64,000 bases of DNA from Klebsiella planticola ATCC 33531 (GTDB lineage: Bacteria; Pseudomonadota; Gammaproteobacteria; Enterobacterales; Enterobacteriaceae). How positions within the stretch are numbered: position 1 is the stretch's first letter; every line of letters starts with the position of its first letter. Shown piece after piece: positions 18,481-29,272 of the stretch. A program made the translations under genes and the position numbers. The notes beneath the pieces are model-generated. The model searched no databases, was not told where the DNA came from, and worked only from the letters and a program-made list of their open reading frames with translations. Where the stretch lies: positions 62,001-126,000 of the forward strand of contig NZ_JMPP01000024.1 in assembly GCF_000735435.1 (NCBI RefSeq). Reading direction: 5' to 3'.

Positions 18481-19872
18481 ATGTTTATCCTTGAGACGCT
18501 GAATTTTGTTGTTGATATTCTCAAAGTCCCATCGGTACTGGTGGGATTAATTGCCCTGATTGGTCTCGTGGCGCAGAAAAAATCTTTTTCCGACGTCGTG
18601 AAAGGGACGGTTAAAACCATTCTCGGGTTTATTGTGTTAGGCGGCGGGGCAACGGTGCTGGTGGGGTCGTTAAATCCGTTGGGCGGCATGTTTGAACATG
18701 CATTTAATATCCAGGGGATTATTCCAAATAATGAAGCCATCGTCTCCATTGCGCTGGAGAAATATGGCGCATCGACGGCGCTAATCATGGCTTTTGGCAT
18801 GGTAGCCAATATTATTGTCGCCCGTTTTACGCGCCTGAAATATATCTTCCTGACCGGGCATCACACCTTCTATATGGCCTGCATGATCGGCGTGATCCTC
18901 ACCGTGGCCGGCTTTGATGGCATCGGGCTGGTGTTCACCGGCTCGCTGATTTTAGGCCTGGTGATGGCCTTCTTCCCGGCACTGGCGCAGCGCTATATGA
19001 AGCGGATTACCGGTACCGACGATATTGCGTTTGGCCACTTCGGCACCCTGGGATATGTCCTCGCCGGCTGGATTGGCAGCCTGTGCGGCAAAGGCTCGCG
19101 TTCTACCGAAGAGATGAACCTGCCGAAGAATTTAAGCTTCCTGCGCGACAGCTCAATCTCTATCTCCCTGACCATGATGATTATCTATCTGATAATGGCG
19201 GTGAGCGCCGGGCGAGAGTATGTCGAAAGCACCTTCAGCGGCGGTCAGAACTACCTGGTGTACGCCATTATTATGGCCATCACCTTTGCAGCCGGCGTGT
19301 TCATCATTCTGCAGGGCGTGCGTCTTATTCTGGCGGAGATCGTTCCGGCGTTTACCGGCTTCTCGGAAAAACTGGTGCCGAATGCCCGTCCGGCGCTGGA
19401 TTGCCCGGTCGTCTATCCCTATGCGCCTAACGCGGTACTGATTGGCTTCCTGTTCAGCTTCCTCGGGGGACTGGTGGGGTTGTTCCTGCTCGGACAAATG
19501 AAGCTGGTGTTGATCCTCCCCGGCGTGGTGCCGCACTTCTTTACCGGCGCGACCTCTGGGGTGTTTGGCAATGCTACCGGCGGGCGCCGCGGGGCGATGA
19601 TTGGCGCGTTCGCCAATGGCCTGCTGATTACTTTCCTGCCGGTGCTGCTGTTGCCGGTATTAGGCGCTATCGGTTTTGCCAACACCACCTTCTCCGATGC
19701 TGACTTTGGCGCTATCGGCATCGTGCTGGGCAATCTCGCGCGCTATTTATCGCCATTTGCCATTACCGGGCTCGTCGTGGCGCTGTTCGCGCTGCTGGTG
19801 GCGTACAACGTACTGGCTAAAAACAAATCTGCGCGTGGTAACACGCAGGAAAACACCGGAGCGAAACCATGA
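18481..19872 (+). CDS. PTS EIIC component, UlaA/SgaT family permease
   Basis: 463 residues from the ATG at 18481 with GAGGCGG upstream; the extra 22 upstream codons overlap the EIIB gene. About ten or more hydrophobic segments. UlaA-like blocks include GFIVLGGGATVLVGSLNPLG, FLTGHHTFYMACM and PHFFTGATSGVFGNATGGRRG. It carries the sugar across the inner membrane while EIIB phosphorylates it. The known family substrate is L-ascorbate, but no ascorbate catabolic genes (ulaD-F, ulaG) are nearby, so another substrate is likely. The stop overlaps the next start by 4 bases (ATGA). Confidence 0.9.
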   Translation: MFILETLNFVVDILKVPSVLVGLIALIGLVAQKKSFSDVVKGTVKTILGFIVLGGGATVLVGSLNPLGGMFEHAFNIQGIIPNNEAIVSIALEKYGASTALIMAFGMVANIIVARFTRLKYIFLTGHHTFYMACMIGVILTVAGFDGIGLVFTGSLILGLVMAFFPALAQRYMKRITGTDDIAFGHFGTLGYVLAGWIGSLCGKGSRSTEEMNLPKNLSFLRDSSISISLTMMIIYLIMAVSAGREYVESTFSGGQNYLVYAIIMAITFAAGVFIILQGVRLILAEIVPAFTGFSEKLVPNARPALDCPVVYPYAPNAVLIGFLFSFLGGLVGLFLLGQMKLVLILPGVVPHFFTGATSGVFGNATGGRRGAMIGAFANGLLITFLPVLLLPVLGAIGFANTTFSDADFGAIGIVLGNLARYLSPFAITGLVVALFALLVAYNVLAKNKSARGNTQENTGAKP

Positions 19873-20699
19873 ATGTGAATGAAGTGACTCAGCTGGCGCG
19901 CGATATCCGCGTTGCCACGCTTAAAACGTTGACGCAGCTCGGCTTTGGCCACTACGGCGGCAGCATGTCTGTGGTGGAGACGCTCGCCGTACTGTATGGC
20001 GCGGTGATGAACATTGACCCGGCGGATCCCGACTGGCCGGAACGTGATTACTTTGTGCTGTCGAAAGGCCACGCCGGCCCGGCGCTGTACAGCACCTTAG
20101 CTATCAAGGGCTACTTTCCGATCGAGGAGCTCAGCACCTTGAATCATAACGGCACCCGCTTGCCCAGCCATCCCGATCGGCTGAAGACCCGCGGCGTGGA
20201 TGCCACCACCGGTTCGCTGGGACAGGGGATTTCCATTGCCGGCGGAATGGCGTTATCGCATAAGCTGGCGGGGCGCGCTAACCGGGTGTTCTGCATCGTC
20301 GGCGATGGCGAACTCAATGAAGGCCAGTGCTGGGAGGCGTTCCAGTTTATTGCCCATCACCGTTTAACTAACCTGACGATATTTGTCGACTGGAATAAAC
20401 AGCAGCTTGACGGCGAACTGGACGAGATTATCTGTGCCTTTGATCTGGAGGGTAAGTTCCGCGCCTTTGGTTTTGATGTGGTCACGGTAAAAGGGGACGA
20501 CATACCGCGGCTGCTTGAAACGGTCTCTCCGCGACCGGCGGCAGATGCCCGTCCGCGAGTGGTGATCCTCGACAGTATTAAAGGGCAGGGCGTGCCGTAT
20601 CTGGAGCAGCTCAGCAACTCCCATCACCTGCGCCTGACCGATGAAATGACAGAAGCGCTCAACGAGACGATTCGCCAACTGGAGGCCGAGCATGATTAA
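19869..20699 (+). CDS. Transketolase, N-terminal (TPP-binding) subunit
   Basis: 276 residues, covering only the pyrophosphate-binding half of transketolase. Thiamine diphosphate/Mg motif: GDGELNEGQCWEAFQFIAHH starting at Gly145 and ending in NKQQ. Other conserved pieces are SKGHAGPALYSTLA, SHPDRLKTRGVDATTGSLGQG and DSIKGQGVPYLE. Split transketolases need the C-terminal partner, which is encoded next with an 8-base overlap. The position behind a PTS implies action on the imported sugar phosphate. Confidence 0.93.
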   Translation: MNVNEVTQLARDIRVATLKTLTQLGFGHYGGSMSVVETLAVLYGAVMNIDPADPDWPERDYFVLSKGHAGPALYSTLAIKGYFPIEELSTLNHNGTRLPSHPDRLKTRGVDATTGSLGQGISIAGGMALSHKLAGRANRVFCIVGDGELNEGQCWEAFQFIAHHRLTNLTIFVDWNKQQLDGELDEIICAFDLEGKFRAFGFDVVTVKGDDIPRLLETVSPRPAADARPRVVILDSIKGQGVPYLEQLSNSHHLRLTDEMTEALNETIRQLEAEHD

Positions 20700-21645
20700 G
20701 GTTGCACCCGCAGGACAAAAAGATGCCGTAGAAATGCGTAAAATCTACGCCGGTTTCGTCTCACAGCAGGTGGAAAAGGGGACGTCGATTATTGCCCTTG
20801 AAGCGGACCTGATGAGTTCTATGGCGATGGACAGCGTTGCGCGGAAATACCCGCAGCATGTCATCAACTGCGGCATCATGGAGGCCAATGTGATTGGCAC
20901 TGCCGCGGGCCTGTCGCTGACCGGACGCAAGCCGTTTGTGCATACCTTTACCGCCTTCGCCAGCCGTCGTTGTTTCGATCAGCTGTTTATGTCCCTGGAT
21001 TATCAGCGCAATAACGTCAAGGTCATCGCCTCGGATGCCGGGGTGACCGCTTGCCATAACGGCGGTACCCATATGTCGTTTGAAGATATGGGCATTGTCC
21101 GCGGATTAGCGCATTCGGTGGTGCTGGAAGTCACCGATGCGACGATGTTTGAGGATATTCTGCGTCAGCTGATCGATCTCGAGGGGTTCTACTGGGTACG
21201 AACCATCCGTAAGCAGGCGCCGAGCGTCTATGCGCCGGGTTCGACCTTCACCATCGGCAAGGGAAATGTGCTGCGCGAAGGCGATGATATTACGCTGATT
21301 GCGAACGGTATCATGGTGTCCGAGGCGCTGGAGGCGGCACGTCAGCTTGAGCAGGAGGGGGTCAGCGCGGCGGTTATCGATATGTTTACCCTGAAGCCCA
21401 TTGACCGCATGCTGGTAAAAAATTACGCCGAGAAAACCGGACGCATCGTGACCTGTGAAAACCACAGTATCCACAACGGACTGGGATCGGCGGTGGCGGA
21501 AGTGCTGGTAGAGACCTGCCCGGTACCGATGCGCCGGGTTGGCGTGAAGGAGCGCTATGGCCAGGTGGGGACTCAGGACTACCTGCAGAAGGAGTACGGC
21601 CTGACGGCGCACGACATTGTGTCTGCGGCCCGCGAGCTGCTGTAA
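20692..21645 (+). CDS. Transketolase, C-terminal subunit
   Basis: 317 residues, with the pyrimidine-binding and C-terminal domains of transketolase. It supplies the cofactor-activating glutamate region (INCGIMEANVIGTAAGL), FVHTFTAFASRRCFDQ, SDAGVTACHNGGTHMSFEDM and the C-terminal block TCENHSIHNGLGSAVAEVL. Together with the previous gene it makes a complete enzyme that moves two-carbon ketol units between sugar phosphates. Last gene of the operon; a strong hairpin terminator follows at once. Confidence 0.93.
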   Translation: MIKVAPAGQKDAVEMRKIYAGFVSQQVEKGTSIIALEADLMSSMAMDSVARKYPQHVINCGIMEANVIGTAAGLSLTGRKPFVHTFTAFASRRCFDQLFMSLDYQRNNVKVIASDAGVTACHNGGTHMSFEDMGIVRGLAHSVVLEVTDATMFEDILRQLIDLEGFYWVRTIRKQAPSVYAPGSTFTIGKGNVLREGDDITLIANGIMVSEALEAARQLEQEGVSAAVIDMFTLKPIDRMLVKNYAEKTGRIVTCENHSIHNGLGSAVAEVLVETCPVPMRRVGVKERYGQVGTQDYLQKEYGLTAHDIVSAARELL

Positions 21646-21646
21646 T

Positions 21647-21675
21647 AAAAAAGGCGACCAGATGGTCGCCTTTTT
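21647..21675. terminator. Bidirectional terminator between transketolase and pta
   Basis: GGCGACC-AGAT-GGTCGCC (21653-21670), flanked by A6 on the left and T5 on the right, works as an intrinsic terminator for the plus-strand operon. The A run gives U's on the minus strand, so it can also serve the convergent pta transcript. Confidence 0.92.
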
Positions 21676-21717
21676 ACTTTCCGTCGGCGTTAAACGCCAG
21701 GCGGATAATCCAGCAGA

Positions 21718-23859
21718 TTACTGCTGCTGGGAAGACTGAATCGCGGTCAGAGCGATGGTGTAGACGATATCGTCTACCAGCGCGCCACGAGACAGGTCGT
21801 TGACCGGCTTACGCATACCCTGCAGCATTGGCCCGATGGAGATCAGGTCGGCAGAACGCTGTACGGCTTTGTAAGTGGTGTTACCGGTGTTCAGATCCGG
21901 GAAGATGAACACGGTCGCACGGCCGGCAACCGGCGAGTTCGGTGCTTTGGACTTCGCCACGTCAGCCATCACCGCAGCATCGTACTGCAGCGGGCCGTCG
22001 ATCATCAGGTCAGGACGTTTTTCCTGGGCCAGACGGGTCGCTTCACGCACTTTTTCCACATCGCTACCGGCACCGGAAGTCCCGGTGGAGTAGGAGAGCA
22101 TCGCCACGCGCGGCTCAATGCCGAACGCAATCGCGGAGTCCGCGGACTGAATCGCGATTTCGGCCAGCTGTTCTGCGGTCGGATCCGGGTTGATCGCGCA
22201 GTCGCCGTAAACGTAAACCTGTTCAGGCAGCAGCATGAAGAACACGGAAGAGACCAGGGAGCTGCCCGGCGCCGTTTTGATCAGCTGCAGCGGCGGACGG
22301 ATGGTGTTGGCGGTGGTGTGTACCGCGCCGGACACCAGGCCGTCGACTTCGTCTTGTTCCAGCATCAGGGTGCCGAGAACCACGTTGTCTTCCAGCTGCT
22401 CGCGGGCGACCGCTTCGGTCATGCCTTTGCTCTTACGCAGTTCGACCAGGCGAGCCACGTAGCTTTCGCGAACCACTTCCGGATCGACGATTTCGATGCC
22501 TGCGCCCAGTTCTACGCCCTGAGCGGCGGCTACGCGGTTGATCTCATCCGGGTTACCCAGCAGCACGCAGGTCGCGATACCGCGCTCTGCACAGATAGCG
22601 GCGGCTTTAACGGTACGCGGCTCATCGCCTTCCGGCAGAACCACACGTTTGCCCGCTTTGCGCGCCAGCTCGGTCAGCTGGTAACGGAAGGCCGGAGGAG
22701 ACAGGCGACGGCTACGCTCGGAGGTAGCGGTCAGAGACTCGATCCAGTCGGCGTTGATATAGCTGGCCACGTATTCCTGAACTTTCTCGATACGCTCGTG
22801 ATCGTCAACCGGAACTTCGAGGTTGAAGCTCTGCAGGCTTAGGGAGGTTTGCCAGGTGTTGGTGTTCACCATAAAGACCGGCAGGCCGGTCGCGAATGCA
22901 CGTTCGCACAGCTTGCTGACGCGCGCGTCCATTTCGTAAGCACCGGTCAGCAGCAGCGCGCCGATTTCAACGCCGTTCATGGCGGCGAGGCAGGCGGCGA
23001 CCAGTACGTCAGGACGGTCTGCGGAAGTCACCAGCAGAGAACCCGCGCGGAAATGTTCCAGCATGTGCGGGATGCTGCGTGCGCAGAAGGTGACAGACTT
23101 CACGCGGCGGGTGTTGATGTCGCCTTCGTTGACGATGGTGGCATTCAGGTGGCGGGCCATATCGATCGCCCGCGTTGCGATCAGATCGAAGCTCCACGGC
23201 ACCGCGCCCAGAACCGGCAGAGCGCTGCCAGTCTGCAGCTGAGCCGGATCGATCTTCACGACTTTCGCTTTGGAAGAGTCATCGAAGATTTCCGACAGAT
23301 CGGGACGGGTACGACCCTGTTCGTCAACCGGTGCGTTCAGCTTGTTGACGATAACACCGGTAATGTTGGTGTTTTTCGCGCCGCCGAAGCTATTGCGGGT
23401 CAGCTCGATACGTTCGTTCAGCTGTTCCTGAGTGTCGGTACCCTGAGACATCACGAAGACGATTTCCGCATTCAGCGTTTTGGCGATTTCGAAGTTCAGA
23501 GACTGAGCAAACTGGTGTTTACGGGTCGGGACCAGACCTTCTACCAGCACCACTTCTGCATCCTGAGTCGCGGCGTGATAGTTGGCGATGATCTCTTCCA
23601 TCAGCACGTCTTTCTGGTTGCCGGACAGCAGCGACTCGACGTGGCTCATCTTCAGCGGCTCAGCGGCCGGAAGGCTTGAATTAGCGCGAACGATGGTGGT
23701 CGTCTGATCTGGTGCATCGCCGCCAGCACGCGGTTGGGCGATAGGTTTAAAGACGCTCAGACGAACGCCTTTGCGTTCCATTGCGCGGATAACACCGAGG
23801 CTGACGCTGGTCAGGCCAACGCTGGTTCCGGTCGGGATCAGCATGATTATACGGGACAC
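21718..23859 (-). CDS. pta: Phosphate acetyltransferase
   Basis: 713 residues from the GTG at 23859, which has GAGGATAT upstream and gives the family start [20 protein letters not shown]; the open frame continues into an ERIC repeat. Pta interconverts acetyl-CoA and acetyl phosphate. Domains are an N-terminal P-loop BioD-like domain (about 1-230), a DRTGG middle domain (about 230-350) with [15 protein letters not shown], and the catalytic C-terminal PTA domain (about 390-713) with [27 protein letters not shown] and [19 protein letters not shown]. With ackA it forms the acetate overflow pathway. Confidence 0.97.
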   Translation of the reverse strand: MSRIIMLIPTGTSVGLTSVSLGVIRAMERKGVRLSVFKPIAQPRAGGDAPDQTTTIVRANSSLPAAEPLKMSHVESLLSGNQKDVLMEEIIANYHAATQDAEVVLVEGLVPTRKHQFAQSLNFEIAKTLNAEIVFVMSQGTDTQEQLNERIELTRNSFGGAKNTNITGVIVNKLNAPVDEQGRTRPDLSEIFDDSSKAKVVKIDPAQLQTGSALPVLGAVPWSFDLIATRAIDMARHLNATIVNEGDINTRRVKSVTFCARSIPHMLEHFRAGSLLVTSADRPDVLVAACLAAMNGVEIGALLLTGAYEMDARVSKLCERAFATGLPVFMVNTNTWQTSLSLQSFNLEVPVDDHERIEKVQEYVASYINADWIESLTATSERSRRLSPPAFRYQLTELARKAGKRVVLPEGDEPRTVKAAAICAERGIATCVLLGNPDEINRVAAAQGVELGAGIEIVDPEVVRESYVARLVELRKSKGMTEAVAREQLEDNVVLGTLMLEQDEVDGLVSGAVHTTANTIRPPLQLIKTAPGSSLVSSVFFMLLPEQVYVYGDCAINPDPTAEQLAEIAIQSADSAIAFGIEPRVAMLSYSTGTSGAGSDVEKVREATRLAQEKRPDLMIDGPLQYDAAVMADVAKSKAPNSPVAGRATVFIFPDLNTGNTTYKAVQRSADLISIGPMLQGMRKPVNDLSRGALVDDIVYTIALTAIQSSQQQ

Positions 23860-23919
23860 GATATATCCTCTTTCGTTACCGCCGGTATCAGGCGGGATAC
23901 AAAACTGCACCACCAGCTT

Positions 23920-24042
23920 CCCGTTATATTTCAAGCAGCATGTGCGTTGGCTTTCCCGGTTTACCCCAGTCACGTACTACTTGTACGCTCCTGGGGATTT
24001 TCGGCATCGCCGCCTTCCTGCAACTCGAGTGGTTCAGGGCTA
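23920..24042. repeat. ERIC element in the ackA-pta interval
   Basis: About 123 bases that match the enterobacterial repetitive intergenic consensus. One end is TTATATTTCAAGCAGCATG. The internal blocks are CCCAGTCACGTAC and GTACGCTCCTGGGGATT, which correspond to the standard ERIC primer regions and form an inverted repeat. The far end is CGCCTTCCTGCAACTCGAG. It lengthens the ackA-pta gap to 200 bases and would be transcribed as a hairpin in the bicistronic mRNA. Boundaries are approximate. Confidence 0.9.
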
Positions 24043-24059
24043 TCGCTGGCGGTGTGGAA

Positions 24060-25262
24060 TCAGGCAGTCAGACGATTGGCGTCTTGCGCGATAACCAGCT
24101 CTTCGTTGGTCGGGATAACCAGAGCCGGGCGGGTGCCTTCTTTGTTGATGAAGCCAGACTTGCCGAAACGGGCAGCCAGGTTACGCTCGTGATCAACTTC
24201 GAAGCCCAGAACGCCCAGTTTGCCCAGAGACAGTTCACGAACCATCGCTGCGTTTTCACCGATACCACCGGTGAAGATAACGGCATCCAGACGACCGTCC
24301 ATCAGCGCAGTGTAGGAACCGATGTACTTGGCCAGACGATGGCAGTAAACGTCCATTGCACGTTTAGCATCGGCTTTATCGGTGTAGTTGTCTTCAACAT
24401 AACGGCAGTCGCTGGTGACTTCGGTCAAACCCAGCAGGCCAGACTCTTTGGTCAGCATTTTGTTGATAGCATCAACGCTCATGCCCAGGGAGTCGTGCAG
24501 GTGGAAGATGATAGCCGGGTCGATGTCGCCAGAGCGGGTACCCATGACCAGACCTTCCAGCGGGGTCAGACCCATAGAGGTGTCAACGCATTTACCGTTG
24601 CGGATAGCGGAAACAGAACCACCGTTGCCCAGATGGCAGGTGATGATGTTCAGCTCTTCAACCGGCTTGTTCAGGACCTTAGCCGCTTCCTGAGTTACGT
24701 AGAAGTGGCTGGTGCCGTGTGCGCCATAGCGACGTACGCCATGCTCTTTGTACAGGCTGTACGGCAGGGCATACAGATAGGATTCTTCCGGCATTGTCTG
24801 ATGGAACGCGGTGTCGAACACGGCAACGTTCTTCTCTTTCAGATGCGGGAATGATTTCAGCGCTTCAGCAATACCGATCAGGTGAGCCGGGTTGTGCAGC
24901 GGAGCGAAAGAGGCGGAATCTTTGATGCCCTGGATAACAGAATCATCAATGACCACGGAACTGGTGTATTTTTCACCACCGTGAACAATACGGTGGCCGA
25001 TTGCGGTCAGCTGAGCAGACAGTTCTGGTTTTTGTGCCAGAATAGTGTTAACGATAAAGTTAAGCGCTTCACTGTGAGCGGCGCCAGCGCCTAAATCTGC
25101 TTCGTGTTTGCTGCCGTCCATTTTCCACTTAATACGTGCTTCAGGAAGATGGAAACATTCGGCCAAACCAGACAGATATTCGTCACCGTTTACGGCATCA
25201 AGGATAGCAAATTTCAGTGAGGAGCTACCGCAGTTCAGAACCAGTACTAACTTACTCGACAT
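24060..25262 (-). CDS. ackA: Acetate kinase
   Basis: 400 residues, the E. coli length. It converts acetyl phosphate and ADP to acetate and ATP. ASKHA-fold motifs are [12 protein letters not shown] at the N-terminus, the catalytic loop [39 protein letters not shown] and [13 protein letters not shown]. First gene of ackA-pta. Upstream there is an FNR-like dyad (25340-25353), in keeping with higher acetate flux without oxygen. Confidence 0.98.
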   Translation of the reverse strand: MSSKLVLVLNCGSSSLKFAILDAVNGDEYLSGLAECFHLPEARIKWKMDGSKHEADLGAGAAHSEALNFIVNTILAQKPELSAQLTAIGHRIVHGGEKYTSSVVIDDSVIQGIKDSASFAPLHNPAHLIGIAEALKSFPHLKEKNVAVFDTAFHQTMPEESYLYALPYSLYKEHGVRRYGAHGTSHFYVTQEAAKVLNKPVEELNIITCHLGNGGSVSAIRNGKCVDTSMGLTPLEGLVMGTRSGDIDPAIIFHLHDSLGMSVDAINKMLTKESGLLGLTEVTSDCRYVEDNYTDKADAKRAMDVYCHRLAKYIGSYTALMDGRLDAVIFTGGIGENAAMVRELSLGKLGVLGFEVDHERNLAARFGKSGFINKEGTRPALVIPTNEELVIAQDANRLTA

Positions 25263-25599
25263 GGAAGTACCTTTTATGATACGTGGCTAAAAAAACGTCA
25301 GTGTGTCACAAAGCGTAGCGCAGGATGACAACGACATTTATGATTAACATCATGCCTTGTTCTGTTTTCGGGCACGATGGGAGAAGTACATTTGATTTTA
25401 TGCCATTTTGGATAATTTTCAGCCAATGGCAGAATGTGCGATAATTTGACTAACCTGGTCAAAGGGTCTATCGCCCTTTCAGGCGGGCACAGGATACCTG
25501 ATTGCCGCAGCCATTGCCAAAATGTTTTGAACGTTGTCATGCACAGTTGGTGTTTTGCACGAATTTTTTAAGTTTTATATGTAAAGTTGAGGTAAAGCC
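25263..25599. promoter_or_regulatory. Divergent ackA / yfbV control region
   Basis: 337 bases between divergent starts with no credible gene. It contains an FNR-like dyad at 25340-25353 and otherwise AT-rich sequence that should hold the ackA promoter(s) leftward and the yfbV promoter rightward. The yfbV ribosome site GAGGTAAAG lies just before 25600. Confidence 0.6.
25340..25353. promoter_or_regulatory. FNR-like site upstream of ackA
   Basis: ATGAT-TAAC-ATCAT keeps the full TGAT-N4-ATCA core of the FNR consensus (TTGAT-N4-ATCAA); only the outer T/A pair differs. It lies about 80 bp upstream of the ackA start. Confidence 0.55.
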
Positions 25600-26055
25600 A
25601 TGTCGACCCCCGATAATCGTCCCGTCAGCTTCTTTAGCTTGTTCCGCCGCGGGCAGCACTACGCAAAGACCTGGCCTTTGGACAAACGCCTCGCCCCGGT
25701 ATTTATTGAAAACCGCATTATTCGCGCCACCCGTTACGCTATCCGCATCATGCCGCCGATCGCGGTCTTTACGCTGTGCTGGCAAATCGCGCTGGGTGGG
25801 CAGCTTGGTCCGGCGGTGGCGACTGCGCTATTTGCCTTAAGTTTGCCGATGCAGGGATTATGGTGGCTGGGTAAACGTTCGGTGACGCCGCTGCCGCCGT
25901 CGGTACTGAACTGGTTTTATGAAGTGCGTGGCAAATTGCAGGAGGCAGGACAGGCGCTGGCGCCTGTCGACGGTAAGCCGGATTATCAGGCATTAGCTGA
26001 CACGCTTAAGCGCGCCTTCAAACAACTGGATAAAACTTTCCTTGATGATTTGTAA
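25600..26055 (+). CDS. yfbV: UPF0208 membrane protein YfbV
   Basis: 151 residues. Two adjacent membrane segments fall at about 45-66 and 68-90 ([20 protein letters not shown] and the segment after it). A conserved cytoplasmic tail includes [20 protein letters not shown] and [21 protein letters not shown]. In E. coli YfbV has been linked to insulating the Ter macrodomain; its biochemistry is unknown. A strong terminator follows. Confidence 0.93.
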   Translation: MSTPDNRPVSFFSLFRRGQHYAKTWPLDKRLAPVFIENRIIRATRYAIRIMPPIAVFTLCWQIALGGQLGPAVATALFALSLPMQGLWWLGKRSVTPLPPSVLNWFYEVRGKLQEAGQALAPVDGKPDYQALADTLKRAFKQLDKTFLDDL

Positions 26056-26080
26056 TTCACTAAGAAAAACGCATATAAAA

Positions 26081-26636
<556 letters not shown>

Positions 26637-26647
26637 TGGAGGTTTCC

Positions 26648-27307
26648 GTGCAGTGTAAAGGTTTCCTGTTTGATCTTGACGGGACGTTAGTCGATTCATT
26701 ACCCGTAGTGGAGCGCTCGTGGTGCAAATGGGCGGATCGTTTCGACATCCCGCACGATGAGGTGCTGAACTTCATTCATGGCAAGCAGGCGATAACCTCT
26801 TTACGCCATTTTTTAGCGGGGCGCAGTGAAGAGGAAATTCAGGCGGAGTTCACCTGTCTTGAAGCGGTGGAAGCGGCGGATACCGATGGCATCACGGCGC
26901 TGCCGGGGGCGGTGGCGCTGCTGACCACTCTGGATGAGGCGGGGATCCCGTGGGCCATCGTCACCTCTGGTTCGGTGCCCGTTGCTCACGCCCGCTATCG
27001 CGCCGCGGGGCTGCCTGAGGCCAAAGTCTTCGTCACCGCGGAGCGCGTGAAGCATGGCAAACCGGCGCCGGATGCCTACCTGCTGGGAGCGGAACTGCTG
27101 GGACTGGCGCCGCAGGAGTGCGTCGTGGTGGAGGATGCGCCTGCCGGGCTACTTTCCGGTCTGGCCGCCGGGTGTCATACCATCGCCGTGAATATGCCGG
27201 CGGATGCGCCCCGTCTCAATGAAGCTGATTTTGTGCTGACCAGCCTTGAAAGCCTGGCGGTTGAGAAGCTGGCGGACGGTAGGGTGAATGTCGCTCTTAA
27301 AGCGTGA
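26648..27307 (+). CDS. yfbT: HAD-family sugar phosphatase
   Basis: 219 residues from the GTG at 26648, which sits 5-6 bases after GGAGG; the ATG at 26636 lies before that site and is less likely. HAD motifs: I FLFDLDGTLVDS (nucleophile and acid Asp), II IVTSGS, III KHGKPAPDAY, IV VVVEDAPAGLLSG. The helical cap between motifs I and II is of the beta-phosphoglucomutase type. The E. coli protein dephosphorylates sugar phosphates such as fructose-1-phosphate. Likely coupled to yfbU. Confidence 0.92.
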   Translation: MQCKGFLFDLDGTLVDSLPVVERSWCKWADRFDIPHDEVLNFIHGKQAITSLRHFLAGRSEEEIQAEFTCLEAVEAADTDGITALPGAVALLTTLDEAGIPWAIVTSGSVPVAHARYRAAGLPEAKVFVTAERVKHGKPAPDAYLLGAELLGLAPQECVVVEDAPAGLLSGLAAGCHTIAVNMPADAPRLNEADFVLTSLESLAVEKLADGRVNVALKA

Positions 27308-27318
27308 TCTCATGATGT

Positions 27319-27343
27319 AGCCCCGCATGGCCGGGGCTTTTTT
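27319..27343 (+). terminator. Terminator after yfbT
   Basis: AGCCCCG (27319-27325) pairs with CGGGGCT (27332-27338) around CATGGC, followed by a T run. Confidence 0.9.
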
Positions 27344-27383
27344 ATGCAAAAATTCCGGCTCCATCTTCAGACAAGGATAAGTT

Positions 27384-29216
27384 GTGAACGGTGAACTGAT
27401 TTGGGTGTTGTCTCTTCTTGCCGTCGCGGTCGTGCTCTTTGCCAGCGGGAAAGTGCGCATGGACGCGATTGCGCTGCTGGTGATAGTCGCCTTTGTCCTC
27501 AGCGATACGCTGACGCTCAGCGAAGCGTTCTCGGGTTTTAGCGATCCGAACGTGATCCTGATTGCGGCGCTGTTTATTATCGGCGATGGTCTGGTCCGTA
27601 CCGGGGTGGCTACCAATGTCGGCAGCTGGCTGGTGAGCGTGGCCGGCAACAGCGAAACAAAAATGCTGGTCTTTCTGATGCTGACCGTCGCCGGACTGGG
27701 CGCCTTTATGAGCTCGACCGGCGTGGTCGCTATCTTTATTCCGGTTGTGCTCAGCGTCTCCATGCGGATGAATACGTCGCCATCGCGCCTGATGATGCCG
27801 CTTAGCTTTGCCGGGCTCATCAGTGGGATGATGACGCTGGTCGCTACGCCGCCGAACCTGGTGGTGAACAGTGAACTGTTACGTGAAGGGCTACATGGAT
27901 TCAGCTTCTTTAGCGTCACGCCGATTGGCCTGGTGGTGCTGCTGCTGGGCGTCGTCTATATGCTGGCGGTGCGCTTTATGCTCAGAGGCGGGGAGAGCGA
28001 CCATGCGCGGGACGGGCGCAAAAGGAGCACCTTTCGCGATTTAATCAAAGAGTACCACTTGACCGGCCGGGCCCGCCGTCTGGCCATTCGTCCGGGTTCT
28101 CCCATGATCGGCCAGCGGCTTGATGACCTCAAGCTGCGTGAACGTTACTGCGCCAACGTGATCGGCGTAGAGCGCTGGCGCCGTTTTCGCCGGGTTATCG
28201 TCAACGTGAACGGTGTGTCCGAGTTTCGCGCCCGCGACGTGCTGCTGATCGACATGTCGGCGTCAGACGTTGATTTACGCCAGTTCTGCGGCGAGCAAAT
28301 GCTCGAACCAATGGTGCTGCGCGGCGAATATTTCGCTGACCAGGCGCTGGATGTCGGCATGGCGGAGGTATCTTTGATTCCCGACTCAGAGCTGATCGGC
28401 AAAACGGTGCGCGAAATCGGTTTTCGTACCCGCTTTGGCCTCAATATCGTTGGCCTGAAGCGCGATGGTAAAGCCCTTGATGGGTCAGTGGTCGATGAGT
28501 CGCTTCAACTGGGCGATATTATGCTGGTGGTGGGGGACTGGCGGCACATCGGCCAACTGGCGAAACGCGGTCGCGATTTTGTGGTCCTCAACATGCCGGT
28601 TGAAGTAAATGACGCTTCTCCCGCGCACAGCCAGGCGCCGCACGCCATCTTTTGCCTGGTACTGATGGTCGCCCTGATGCTCACCGACGAGATCCCCAAC
28701 CCGATAGCGGCGATTATCGCCTGCCTGCTGATGGGTAAGTTCCGCTGTATTAATGCTGAGAGTGCTTATAAAGCGATTCACTGGCCAAGCATTATATTAA
28801 TCGTCGGGATGATGCCCTTTGCACTGGCGTTGCAAAAAACCGGCGGCGTCGATTTGGTGGTGGAAGGATTGATGGATGTCGCCGGCAGCAAAGGCCCTTA
28901 CGTGATGCTGGGCTGTTTGTTCGTGATGTGCGCCACTATCGGTCTGTTTATTTCCAACACCGCCACGGCGGTACTGATGGCGCCGATAGCCCTGGCGGCG
29001 GCGAAATCAATGGACGTCTCGCCTTATCCTTTTGCCATGGTGGTGGCGATGGCGGCTTCGGCGGCCTTTATGACGCCGGTCTCTTCACCGGTAAATACGC
29101 TGGTGCTGGGACCGGGAAAATATACCTTCAGCGATTTTGTGAAGATTGGCGTGCCGTTCACCGTGTTGGTGATGGTGGTCTGCGTGCTGCTCGTGCCGAT
29201 ACTGTTTCCGTTTTAA
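27384..29216 (+). CDS. yfbS: SLC13/DASS-type transporter with RCK_C domains, YfbS
   Basis: 610 residues, the E. coli length, starting at GTG with AAGGAT upstream. The N-terminal transport half (about 1-195) has the family repeats [12 protein letters not shown] and [16 protein letters not shown]. The middle holds two TrkA-C/RCK_C domains (about 220-300 and 305-390). The C-terminal half (about 410-610) has [17 protein letters not shown] and [18 protein letters not shown]. The family moves divalent anions (dicarboxylates, sulfate) with sodium or protons; the substrate of YfbS is not established. Confidence 0.92.
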   Translation: MNGELIWVLSLLAVAVVLFASGKVRMDAIALLVIVAFVLSDTLTLSEAFSGFSDPNVILIAALFIIGDGLVRTGVATNVGSWLVSVAGNSETKMLVFLMLTVAGLGAFMSSTGVVAIFIPVVLSVSMRMNTSPSRLMMPLSFAGLISGMMTLVATPPNLVVNSELLREGLHGFSFFSVTPIGLVVLLLGVVYMLAVRFMLRGGESDHARDGRKRSTFRDLIKEYHLTGRARRLAIRPGSPMIGQRLDDLKLRERYCANVIGVERWRRFRRVIVNVNGVSEFRARDVLLIDMSASDVDLRQFCGEQMLEPMVLRGEYFADQALDVGMAEVSLIPDSELIGKTVREIGFRTRFGLNIVGLKRDGKALDGSVVDESLQLGDIMLVVGDWRHIGQLAKRGRDFVVLNMPVEVNDASPAHSQAPHAIFCLVLMVALMLTDEIPNPIAAIIACLLMGKFRCINAESAYKAIHWPSIILIVGMMPFALALQKTGGVDLVVEGLMDVAGSKGPYVMLGCLFVMCATIGLFISNTATAVLMAPIALAAAKSMDVSPYPFAMVVAMAASAAFMTPVSSPVNTLVLGPGKYTFSDFVKIGVPFTVLVMVVCVLLVPILFPF

Positions 29217-29229
29217 CCGCCACGGCGCA

Positions 29230-29263
29230 GCCCCGGTCTGATACGCATCGCGCAGGCCGGGGC
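29230..29263. terminator. Hairpin between convergent yfbS and yfbR
   Basis: GCCCCGG (29230-29236) pairs with CCGGGGC (29257-29263) across a 20-base loop, between two convergent genes. No T run, so this is a weak or rho-assisted terminator at best. Confidence 0.45.
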
Positions 29264-29272
29264 ACAGTACAT

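Noticed and set aside
23860-23973. Longer Pta N-terminus starting at 23973
   Set aside because: The extra 38 codons come from the ERIC repeat and leader; GTG at 23859 with GAGGAT upstream matches the family start.
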